A stretch of DNA of 64,000 nucleotides. Source: Roseovarius marisflavi (GTDB lineage Bacteria > Pseudomonadota > Alphaproteobacteria > Rhodobacterales > Rhodobacteraceae). The stretch covers positions 1 to 64,000 of the forward strand of contig NZ_FRBN01000017.1 of assembly GCF_900142625.1 (NCBI RefSeq), read 5' to 3'. This document shows, in pieces, positions 16,384-23,382 of the stretch. Numbering within the stretch: position 1 is the stretch's first letter; every line of letters starts with the position of its first letter. Under the pieces are notes generated by a model that saw nothing but the letters and a program-made list of their open reading frames with translations, searched no databases and was not told where the DNA came from. The position numbers were made by a program, and so were the translations under genes.

Positions 16384-16786
16384 CCGTCTGAGGCGTCACA
16401 CCCGATTTCAGTTTTTCCTTTGCGAAGGCGACGATGTCCGCGCTGTCGATCTCAGCGCAGGGCTTGCCCGCGATGTCGAAATTCTTGATGCTCTTGAGCA
16501 CTTGGGATTTGGTCCGACCGATCGCCTTTGCGCTATCATCGACATATTTATCTATGGCATCGGCGAGGGTTACATCGCGGCGTTTGTGGTCGCCTGCGCG
16601 GAAGTCCTCCAACGCACCGGGTTTCGCCAAGTCCTTCTCGCGTTTCTCGAGCCAGGCCGCCGCGATCGAGCGGCGCTCGAAGGTACGGTTCTCGCGAAAA
16701 ACCGTCTTTCCTGCTCGCCGGATCGCGATTTGGGCGAGCCAGGAAGTGGAGCCGTCTTTCCGCTTTCGCTTGATGATGGTACCCAT
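16372..16786 (-). pseudogene. Tyrosine integrase, N-terminal fragment
   Basis: The frame begins MGTIIKRKRKDGSTSWLAQI, an AP2-like arm-binding domain. The SAM-like core-binding domain follows (LADAIDKYVDDSAKAIGRTK, then GVTPQTVSNYMSH). The similarity stops abruptly near 16372, where the ankyrin frame takes over. The catalytic domain with the R-H-R-Y residues is absent. The open frame itself runs to 16325. Its position just upstream of dusA and facing away from it is that of dusA-targeting islands. The element can no longer move itself. Confidence 0.75.
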
Positions 16787-16790
16787 GGGG

Positions 16791-16858
16791 TTACAACATG
16801 AGGCCTGAGTTGCAACATTTGTTGTAAACTATGCCAAAAATGGGCGAGAATTACAACA
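16791..16858. promoter_or_regulatory. TTACAACA repeats upstream of the integrase (candidate arm sites)
   Basis: The octamer TTACAACA occurs at 16791-16798 and 16851-16858. A near-perfect inverted pair TTGCAACA-TT-TGTTGTAA lies between them at 16810-16827. They fill the gap between the integrase start and the dusA end. They are most simply arm-type sites for the integrase AP2-like domain, or an operator for its expression. Confidence 0.5.
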
Positions 16859-16894
16859 TATGAGACAAGAACGGGACGGATAGCTGAGCGGTAA

Positions 16895-17917
16895 ATGGCT
16901 GATAAAAATAAAAAATATAATGTTCTCAATGGGTCCCGTTTATCCGTCGCGCCGATGATGGATTGGACCGACCGGCATTGCCGGTATATGCACCGGCAAT
17001 TGTCGGGGCGGGCGTTGCTATATACTGAGATGGTGACGGCGCCGGCTTTGGTGCGGGGGAATGCGCTGCATTTGCTGGATCATTCGGTTGCCGAGCACCC
17101 GGTTGCGTTGCAGCTTGGGGGATCGGACCCGAAGGAACTTGCGCAGGCGGCGCGGCTTGGGTTTGAGGCTGGGTATCAGGAAATCAACCTGAATGTCGGC
17201 TGTCCGAGCGATCGGGTGCAATCGGGCACGTTCGGGGCCGTGCTGATGAAGAGTCCGGGCCTTGTCGCCGAGTGTTGCGCCGCGATGATTGCCGCACAAC
17301 CACTTGAAGTAACAGTGAAATGCAGGATCGGGGTGGATGATCAGGAGCCTCAGGAGGTGTTGCCCGAATTCCTCGCGCGGGTGGCAAGCGCCGGGGTTGG
17401 GCGGTTCATAATCCATGCCCGCAAGGCCTGGTTGCAGGGGCTCAGCCCGAAGGAAAATCGCGATATCCCGCCGCTGGATTACGAGCTGGTGCAAGCGATG
17501 CGCGGGCTGTTTCCGGCGCTGCATCTGTCGGTCAATGGCGGGATCACCACGCTCGATCAGGTCGAGGCTTTTCTTGACGCGGGGCTTGACGGGGTGATGG
17601 TGGGGCGCGCCGCCTATCATCAGCCCACTGATATACTGGCGGCCGCCGACCGGCGCATTTTCGGCGACAGCGGCCCGGATGCCACCGCCGAAGGGGCGGT
17701 GCGCGCCATGCTGCCCTATATCGAGGCGCATCTTGTGGCGGGCGGGCGGCTTAACCAGATCACCCGGCATATGCTGGGCCTGTTTGCCGGGCGTCCTGGC
17801 GCGCGCATTTGGCGGCGCATGTTGTCCGAAGGGGTACATCGCCCCGGTGCAGGGCCCGCTCTGTTGGAGCAGGCCCTGGCAGAAATCGAACTGGCGTCGC
17901 GGGCCGCGTCGGTGTAG
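16895..17917 (+). CDS. dusA: tRNA-dihydrouridine(20/20a) synthase DusA
   Basis: The flavoenzyme reduces uridine in the tRNA D-loop. The 340-residue TIM-barrel protein shows SVAPMMDWTDRHCRYMHRQL, the FMN region TEMVTAPALVRG, the catalytic Cys in INLNVGCPSDRVQ, then VKCRIGVDD, IIHARKAWLQGLSPKENR and NGGITT. The first 16 codons are AT-rich and Lys/Asn-rich (ADKNKKYN), unlike the rest of the gene. The composition changes at the conserved SVAPMMDWTDRH codons, so an integrated element probably supplied the present 5' end. The protein looks intact. Confidence 0.95.
   Translation: MADKNKKYNVLNGSRLSVAPMMDWTDRHCRYMHRQLSGRALLYTEMVTAPALVRGNALHLLDHSVAEHPVALQLGGSDPKELAQAARLGFEAGYQEINLNVGCPSDRVQSGTFGAVLMKSPGLVAECCAAMIAAQPLEVTVKCRIGVDDQEPQEVLPEFLARVASAGVGRFIIHARKAWLQGLSPKENRDIPPLDYELVQAMRGLFPALHLSVNGGITTLDQVEAFLDAGLDGVMVGRAAYHQPTDILAAADRRIFGDSGPDATAEGAVRAMLPYIEAHLVAGGRLNQITRHMLGLFAGRPGARIWRRMLSEGVHRPGAGPALLEQALAEIELASRAASV
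16948..16980 (+). other. Candidate attachment-site core within dusA
   Basis: The codons for APMMDWTDRH are a conserved DNA segment used as the core site by dusA-directed integrases. The sharp change from AT-rich DNA to GC-rich DNA falls at this segment, and the integrase fragment and arm-like repeats sit immediately beside it. No second copy of the core was found in the window, so the other end would lie to the left. Confidence 0.5.
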
Positions 17918-17948
17918 GCCGCGTTCATTCTGAGGCTGGAGCATGATT

Positions 17949-18068
17949 ATGGCTGTCCAAAAGGCCGATACGGGCCCTTTATTGCAGATGATGGAGATGC
18001 GCGCGGTGGCCGGGGGCAGTCCCCAGCTGATGGCGTTCAACATGCGGCGCACGGCGCTTGGCTGGTGA
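17949..18068 (+). CDS. Possible small ORF coupled to the PhyH-like gene
   Basis: A 39-codon frame starts at ATG 17949 with GGAG 7 nt upstream; ATG 17943 is an alternative. It ends at TGA 18066, overlapping the GTG of the next gene by GTGA. It encodes MAVQKADTGPLLQMMEMRAV and then a short basic tail. It may be a true small protein, a translational coupler, or the amino end of the next protein after a frameshift. I do not recognise it. Confidence 0.3.
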   Translation: MAVQKADTGPLLQMMEMRAVAGGSPQLMAFNMRRTALGW

Positions 18069-18853
18069 CGGCCTTGCTTGATAAGGGGTGGGCGGTTTTT
18101 GCGCCGGAGCCGGGCGTTCTGGCCTGGGCAGAGCTTGCGCGCAGCGCGGCTTTGATGCGGATCCATGACCCGGAGGAAGCAGCCGAAGGCCTGCAATGCG
18201 AGGGCACATGGTTTGTCGGTGTGGATTGTCTTCCCAATGACACGACCGGGGCGGTGGCGCAAAGCGGGCCCTTGACCGGCGCGGGTTACGGCGTGGCGCA
18301 GGCACTTTATGGCAGGCTACCGCTCCACCATGCGCAGGTTTCGGTGATCTATCCGGGCTATCCCCGGCCACGCGCAGGCGAAAGCGAGGCGGCGTTCCGG
18401 TATCGCCGCATGCGAGATGCGGCGCATGTGGACGGGCTTTTGGCCATCGGCCCCGAGCGTCGCCGGATGCTGCGCGAACGCCATGCCTATATCCTCGGGG
18501 TGTCTCTCACCGATTGCACCCCAGAGGCAAGCCCGCTTGTGGTCTGGGAGGGCAGTCATCACATCATGCGCCGGGCGTTTGAACGGGCCTTTGACGGGGT
18601 GGCGCCACAGGAGTGGGGCGAGGTTGACCTGACCGACATCTATCAGGCCACACGGCGCGAGGTGTTTGAAACCTGCCCGCGCGTGACCCTGCCGGTGCCG
18701 CTTGGCGGGGTTTCCCTGGTCCACCGGCTGGCGTTGCACGGTGTCGCGCCTTGGGGGCGGGGCGCCAAGGCCCCGCCAGAGGGTCGGATGATCGCCTATT
18801 TCCGACCGGAATTTGGCGATCACTCGTCAGCGGACTGGCTCTTGGCCCCCTGA
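18065..18853 (+). CDS. Phytanoyl-CoA dioxygenase-like 2OG-Fe(II) oxygenase
   Basis: The 262-residue protein has a double-stranded beta-helix pattern. The probable iron site is HVDG (residues 119-122), with a distal His in SLVHRLALHGVAPWG and the 2-oxoglutarate Arg in EGRMIAYFRPEFGD. Other conserved parts are AYILGVSLTDCTPEASPLVV and WEGSHHIMRRAF. It probably hydroxylates a small molecule, and no substrate can be proposed. GTG 18065 overlaps the stop of the preceding small frame, and no independent ribosome site is seen. Confidence 0.65.
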   Translation: MTALLDKGWAVFAPEPGVLAWAELARSAALMRIHDPEEAAEGLQCEGTWFVGVDCLPNDTTGAVAQSGPLTGAGYGVAQALYGRLPLHHAQVSVIYPGYPRPRAGESEAAFRYRRMRDAAHVDGLLAIGPERRRMLRERHAYILGVSLTDCTPEASPLVVWEGSHHIMRRAFERAFDGVAPQEWGEVDLTDIYQATRREVFETCPRVTLPVPLGGVSLVHRLALHGVAPWGRGAKAPPEGRMIAYFRPEFGDHSSADWLLAP

Positions 18854-18946
18854 ATGGGATAGGGCGTCAACCACGCCGTTACGGCGTTAACCGAAGTGAA
18901 ATCGGGTGATGTTATGCTTCTCTCGCAGGCAGTGGGAGGCGACTTG

Positions 18947-19564
18947 ATGCCCGGCTATATCTCGGAATACGACCACTACGGGAATTCTCCTGAATTCATC
19001 GAACTCGCGTTTCCTGCGGGTACGGATATCTCGGCCTATGAGGTGGTCATCTACGGGTCCGATGGCCGTGTCGATCACACCATTTCCCTCAGTAGCCTGA
19101 CATTGCAAAGTACGGTTCGGGGGACGGATGTCTATGTGATCGACGCGACGACGCCGGGCTTTTCCGGAATTGAGATGGGTGACTCGACCGCTTTGGCGGA
19201 CGACACCGGCGCCATCGTGCAATTCATCACCCATACCGGCGCGGTCACTGCGGTAGACGGCCCTGCCGCCGGGGAGACCAGCACCTATATCGGCACCGCC
19301 AGTGGCACGACAAATTCGCTGCAATCTGATGACGGTGGTCAAAGCTACTACGTACAGAGCTCGACCAACCCGGGCAGGGCCCTGAACGGCCGCCCGGCGC
19401 GGCCGTGTCTGACGGTTGGCCAGGTAAAGCGGCACATCATGCGGGGGATTTCACCGCAAATGCCGTTACGCTTACGCGCACGGAAGGAATGGGATTTCGA
19501 TGCCATGATCGAACGATTGCACGGCGATCCCGGATCATCCGGCCATCATCGCAAACGCGCATAG
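18947..19564 (+). CDS. Truncated Hint-type protein (N-terminal domain only)
   Basis: The start MPGYISEYDHYGNSPEFIEL and the following beta-rich domain (SAYEVVIYGSDGRVDHTISL, DVYVIDATTPGF, YYVQSSTNPG) match the N-terminal domain of rhodobacteral secreted proteins that normally continue into a Hint (intein-like) domain starting with CF/CFTPGT. Here, after STNPG near 19373, the frame runs into a basic, unrelated tail (RALNGRPARP onward) and stops at 19564. GGGAGG lies 7 nt before ATG 18947. Either a deletion removed the Hint domain or the short form is functional. Confidence 0.55.
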   Translation: MPGYISEYDHYGNSPEFIELAFPAGTDISAYEVVIYGSDGRVDHTISLSSLTLQSTVRGTDVYVIDATTPGFSGIEMGDSTALADDTGAIVQFITHTGAVTAVDGPAAGETSTYIGTASGTTNSLQSDDGGQSYYVQSSTNPGRALNGRPARPCLTVGQVKRHIMRGISPQMPLRLRARKEWDFDAMIERLHGDPGSSGHHRKRA

Positions 19565-19580
19565 GTCGTACAGAATGGCC

Positions 19581-19817
19581 TTACCCGCGCGAAACCCGTG
19601 CCGCGCGTCCACCGCGGCGTTTGCGCAGCATAGACTGGCGGTCGGGCAGGGCGGCCATGATCTCGCGGCGATCCTCGGGGGCCATTTTTGACCAGCGGGT
19701 GATCTCGTCGATGGTGCGCAGACAGCCGGTGCATATCCGCGCCTCGGGATGCACCACGCAGACCTTGACGCAGGGCGAGTCGACCTCATTGCGTTTCCAC
19801 GGGGTTTCATCGGTCAC
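19581..19817 (-). CDS. DUF1289 Cys-rich protein
   Basis: The 78-residue protein has the DUF1289 core: SPCVKVCVVHPEARICTGCL, then RTIDEITRWSKMAPEDRREI. The four Cys probably bind a metal or Fe-S cluster. A basic tail follows (LRKRRGGRAARVSRG). The start is GTG 19817, which overlaps the ruvX stop, and a GAGGG tract lies upstream. Location downstream of ruvX suggests one operon ccmI-ruvX-DUF1289. Biochemical function is not known. Confidence 0.85.
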   Translation of the reverse strand: MTDETPWKRNEVDSPCVKVCVVHPEARICTGCLRTIDEITRWSKMAPEDRREIMAALPDRQSMLRKRRGGRAARVSRG

Positions 19818-20290
19818 AGGGCGGCCCTCATATGTCGCAAACGATCCAATACTCCCTGAAGGATATAGGCCGCGGCGATATTGTCGATCACCTCCTTGCG
19901 ACGCTTTCGGGTCGCATCCGCCTCCAAAAGCGCCCTTTCGGCGGCCACGGTCGACAAGCGCTCGTCCCAGAACCCTATGGGCAGCGGCGTCAGCCGTTCC
20001 AGATTGCGCGCGAAAGCACGGGTTGACTGGCATCGCGGGCCTTCGGATCCGTCCATGTTGCGCGGCAGGCCGAGGATGATCGCGCCGACCTCGCGGCTCG
20101 TCGCAATCTCAAGCAGGCGCGCGGCATCAAGGCCGAATTTCTTGCGCTGCACGGTCTCATGCGGGCTTGCCACCGACAAGAGCCGGTCCGAGATCGCCAC
20201 CCCGATGGTCTTTTCCCCAAGGTCCAGCCCCATGATCGGCTGTCCCTTTGGCAGGGCGGCGCCAAGCTCTTGAATGTCCTCGATAATCAT
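19814..20290 (-). CDS. ruvX: Putative pre-16S rRNA nuclease / Holliday-junction resolvase-like YqgF
   Basis: The 158-residue RNase H-fold protein shows MGLDLGEKTIGVAISD (first catalytic Asp), GAIILGLPRNMDGSEGPRCQ, FWDERLSTVAAERALLE and a C-terminal Asp/Ala stretch in VIDNIAAAYILQGVLD. The family processes the 5' end of 16S rRNA. ATG 20290 overlaps the ccmI stop (ATGA), and the stop overlaps the DUF1289 start. Confidence 0.93.
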   Translation of the reverse strand: MIIEDIQELGAALPKGQPIMGLDLGEKTIGVAISDRLLSVASPHETVQRKKFGLDAARLLEIATSREVGAIILGLPRNMDGSEGPRCQSTRAFARNLERLTPLPIGFWDERLSTVAAERALLEADATRKRRKEVIDNIAAAYILQGVLDRLRHMRAAL

Positions 20291-21519
20291 TCGGCAATCC
20301 CGGCATTGGCTGCGGCGGCGCGCAGGGTGTCGAGCATTGCCGGATTGGCGGCAAACACCACCTGCGCTTCGGTCCAGACCTGCTTGGCCTTGTCGGCCTC
20401 GCCAAGCACGCCGTAAGCATTGATAAGGCGCGCCCATTCCTCGGCGGTCCCGCCGGTTGTCGACAACCGCTCGGCCAGCCCTGCGACCATGCCACGGATC
20501 ATGTCCTGACGGCCCTCGGCGCTCATCCCGGCGGCGTTCTCCATGTCCTCGCTTGTCGGCCCACGCAAGCCGCTCACGGGGGGCAGGGTGTATTTCACCC
20601 CGGCGCGTGCCGCCAGTCCCTCGATCTGAGCGCGGATCGGGGCGACCCATGGCGCGTCGGGCGTGCTTTCCTCAAGCAGCGCTTGCCAGGTGCGAAACGC
20701 GCCGTCGGGGCGGTCGACCTGAATCAAATAAAGCCCAAGATAGAACCGCGCACTGGGTTCGCGCGGATCAAGCCGGAGCGCCTCTCGCAGGGCAGTTTCG
20801 GCCTCGGCCGAGACATAGCCAGCGGCGGCATTGATCATGAGATCGGCCAGCATCGCCTGATCGGCGGCACTGGCCGCGTCGCCCTTGAGCGCGATAAGCT
20901 GTTGCTGGGCGCGGCGCGCGGCGGCCATATTTCCAAGCGCCGCCTCGCTGCGCACCAGAAATTGCAGGCCCTGCTGATCCTCGGGGCGTTCCTTCACGGT
21001 TTTGCGAAGCTGTTCGATCAGCGCGACGTAATCCTCGCTTGTGCCCTCGGGGATGGCCTCTTCGACGGGGCCAAGGCGGGCCTCTGCCGCGTCCTGCGGC
21101 AGGCGCTCGGCGCGGGCCGCATCGGATGCGGCAATTCGCTTGGCAATCGGCAGATCGCCGTACCCCGGCGCGCCGACCTGTCGATAGATCAGCAAACCGC
21201 CCCCCGCGATCACCGCCACGATAAGACCCGCCGCAAGACCCCCGGCAAGGCGCGGCTGGCCGCCATCCTCGCCGCCCATGCGCAATTGCGCATCCGCCGC
21301 CAGAACCCGGCGCGACACCTCAGAGCGCAGGCGCTGTGCCTCATCCGCGCCGATCACACCGCGCGCAAGGTCGCGATCGACCTCCTTGAGTTGATCACGG
21401 TAGACCTGAAGGTCATAGGCCGCCGGCGGTGCATCCCCGACACGCCCCCGCAACAATGTCAGCGCCAGAACCGCCCCGATTGCGATGGCCAAAGCCGCGA
21501 CGATGATCCAGAAACCCAT
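20287..21519 (-). CDS. ccmI: Cytochrome c biogenesis protein CcmI
   Basis: The 410-residue protein has two transmembrane helices (residues 2-24 and about 95-114) separated by a cytoplasmic segment with the typical YRDQLKEVDRDLARGVIGAD. A periplasmic TPR-like domain follows (LIEQLRKTVKERPEDQQGLQ). CcmI holds apocytochrome c during heme attachment by the Ccm system I machinery. The other ccm genes are not in the window. It heads the ccmI-ruvX-DUF1289 operon. Confidence 0.92.
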   Translation of the reverse strand: MGFWIIVAALAIAIGAVLALTLLRGRVGDAPPAAYDLQVYRDQLKEVDRDLARGVIGADEAQRLRSEVSRRVLAADAQLRMGGEDGGQPRLAGGLAAGLIVAVIAGGGLLIYRQVGAPGYGDLPIAKRIAASDAARAERLPQDAAEARLGPVEEAIPEGTSEDYVALIEQLRKTVKERPEDQQGLQFLVRSEAALGNMAAARRAQQQLIALKGDAASAADQAMLADLMINAAAGYVSAEAETALREALRLDPREPSARFYLGLYLIQVDRPDGAFRTWQALLEESTPDAPWVAPIRAQIEGLAARAGVKYTLPPVSGLRGPTSEDMENAAGMSAEGRQDMIRGMVAGLAERLSTTGGTAEEWARLINAYGVLGEADKAKQVWTEAQVVFAANPAMLDTLRAAAANAGIAE

Positions 21520-21733
21520 GGTTTTCCCCCTCTTGCCGGTCCCATGTAACGTCGCAGGCGCGCGGAAAAAAGGGCCAAGTGGTCACGCCCCCGTCAACAG
21601 GCAGCGCCCAGTTGTCGCAATGTCGCAATTGGTGCGCAAATCGCCGCCCAGAGTATCCTTTCCAAGCCGGGCGCGGCGCATTACGGTCGCAGCCGCAGTA
21701 TCGCCTGCGAATCCACTAGACCTGAGGCCGCGC

Positions 21734-22978
21734 ATGAAACGTTATTCCGCCTTTGCCATCGCCCGCGAAGCGCTTCGCCACCATATGGGGTGGGAACGCG
21801 CATGGGCCTCGCCCGAGCCGAAGAAAAAGTATGATGTGATTATCATCGGGGCCGGCGGGCACGGGCTTGCGACCGCCTATTACCTCGGCAAGAACTTTGG
21901 CATCACCAATGTAGCGGTGCTTGAAAAGGGCTGGCTCGGGGGCGGCAACACCGGGCGCAACACCACGATTATCCGCTCGAACTACCTTCAGGACCCTTCG
22001 GCGGCGATCTATGAAAAGTCGCGCGCTCTCTATGAGACGCTCAGCCAGGACCTGAACTATAACATCATGTATTCGCCGCGCGGCGTGATCATGCTGGCGC
22101 AGACCGAACACGAGGTGCGCGGCTATCAGCGCACCGCGCATGCCAATGCCCTGCAAGGGGTCACGACCGAGTTCATTTCGCCCACCCGCGTCAAGGAAAT
22201 CGTGCCGATCATCAATCTGGATGGGCCGCGCTATCCGGTGCTCGGCGGTCTCTGGCAGGCGCGCGGCGGCACGGCGCGCCATGATGCGGTGGCCTGGGGC
22301 TATGCGCGGGCCTGCTCTGACATGGGCATGCATATCCTGCAAAAATGCGAAGTGACCGGCATCACCCGCGACGGCGGCCGTGTCACCGGCGTCAGCACCA
22401 ATCGCGGCGAGATCGCTTGCGACAAGCTTGGCGTCGTGGTGGCGGGCCATTCGGGCCACCTCGCCGATATGGCCGGCTTCCGCCTGCCGATCGAATCCGT
22501 CGCGCTTCAGGCGCTTGTGTCGGAGCCGATCAAGCCCTGCATGGATTGCGTGGTCATGGCCAACACCGTGCATGGCTATATGTCGCAATCCGACAAGGGC
22601 GAAATGGTCATCGGTGGTGGCACCGACGGCTATAACAACTTCACCCAACGCGGCTCTTTCCACCATATCGAGGAAACCGTGCGCGCCCTGGTCGAAACCT
22701 TCCCGATGGTCAGCCGCCTCAAGATGCTGCGCCAGTGGGGCGGCATTGTCGATGTCACGGGTGACCGCTCGCCGATCATCAGCAAAACCCCGGTGGATGG
22801 CATGTTCATCAACTGTGGCTGGGGCACCGGCGGCTTCAAGGCGATCCCCGGCTCGGGCTGGGGCTTTGCCGAAATGATCGCCAAGGGCCACTCGCCCCTG
22901 ACTGACGCCTTCGGCCTTGATCGCTTCCACCAGGGCCGATTTATCGATGAATCCGTCGCCGCCGGCGTCGCGCATTAA
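21734..22978 (+). CDS. soxB: Sarcosine oxidase subunit beta
   Basis: The beta subunit of heterotetrameric sarcosine oxidase oxidises sarcosine to glycine, H2O2 and a one-carbon unit. The 414-residue protein has the dinucleotide motif VIIIGAGGHGLATAYYLGK near residue 36. The sequence RGGTARHDAVAWGYARA near residue 180 contains the His that covalently binds FMN in characterised enzymes. The C-terminal motif is NCGWGTGGFKAIPGSGW. It heads the soxBDAG operon, and soxD follows after 12 bp. Confidence 0.95.
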   Translation: MKRYSAFAIAREALRHHMGWERAWASPEPKKKYDVIIIGAGGHGLATAYYLGKNFGITNVAVLEKGWLGGGNTGRNTTIIRSNYLQDPSAAIYEKSRALYETLSQDLNYNIMYSPRGVIMLAQTEHEVRGYQRTAHANALQGVTTEFISPTRVKEIVPIINLDGPRYPVLGGLWQARGGTARHDAVAWGYARACSDMGMHILQKCEVTGITRDGGRVTGVSTNRGEIACDKLGVVVAGHSGHLADMAGFRLPIESVALQALVSEPIKPCMDCVVMANTVHGYMSQSDKGEMVIGGGTDGYNNFTQRGSFHHIEETVRALVETFPMVSRLKMLRQWGGIVDVTGDRSPIISKTPVDGMFINCGWGTGGFKAIPGSGWGFAEMIAKGHSPLTDAFGLDRFHQGRFIDESVAAGVAH

Positions 22979-22990
22979 GGAGAACGACCA

Positions 22991-23320
22991 ATGCTGATCC
23001 TGGAATGCCCCTGCTGCGGCGTGCGTGGCGAAGAAACCGAATTTCACGGCGGTGGCGAGGCGCACCTCAAGCGCTTCGGCCCCGGCTCGACCGATGATGA
23101 GTTCCACACTTACCTGTTTTCAAAGGAAAACCCCAAGGGTGTGCACTTTGAACGCTGGCGCCACAACAATGGCTGCGGCAAGTGGTTCCTCGCGGCCCGC
23201 GATACCATGACACTCGAGGTCTTCGGCACCTATTCCGCCCAGACCCTTGAGCCGCCAAAACACATCCGCGACGCGATTACCGCCAAACGCCCCGGCTGGA
23301 CCTGGAGAGACTTCTCATGA
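22991..23320 (+). CDS. soxD: Sarcosine oxidase subunit delta
   Basis: The 109-residue protein binds zinc in the sarcosine oxidase complex. It begins MLILECPCCGVRGEETEFH and later has HNNGCGKWFLAARDTMTLEV, giving the Cys/His ligand set of the family. AAGGAG lies 7-8 nt before the start. A 62-bp gap separates it from soxA, which is unusual because these genes often abut. Confidence 0.93.
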   Translation: MLILECPCCGVRGEETEFHGGGEAHLKRFGPGSTDDEFHTYLFSKENPKGVHFERWRHNNGCGKWFLAARDTMTLEVFGTYSAQTLEPPKHIRDAITAKRPGWTWRDFS

Positions 23321-23382
23321 TCCTTCTTCTTGGCACAAATACTCACCTTCTCACCGCAGCCACAGGCACGAGGGTCTAACCC
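23320..23382 (-). repeat. Intergenic repeat copy between soxD and soxA
   Basis: Read on the minus strand, it contains GTATTTGTGCCAAGAAGAAG. This matches the element downstream of lpdA (ATATTTAGAGCAAGAAGAAA). A 20-codon open frame on the plus strand (ATG 23317, overlapping the soxD stop) is created by the insertion and is probably not a gene, though it could couple translation to soxA. Confidence 0.5.

Noticed and set aside
19405-20079. A 224-codon plus-strand frame over DUF1289 and ruvX
   Set aside because: It is antisense to two well-supported genes.
21716-23107. A 463-codon minus-strand frame over soxB
   Set aside because: It shadows soxB and soxD. Its composition is typical of antisense frames in high-GC DNA.
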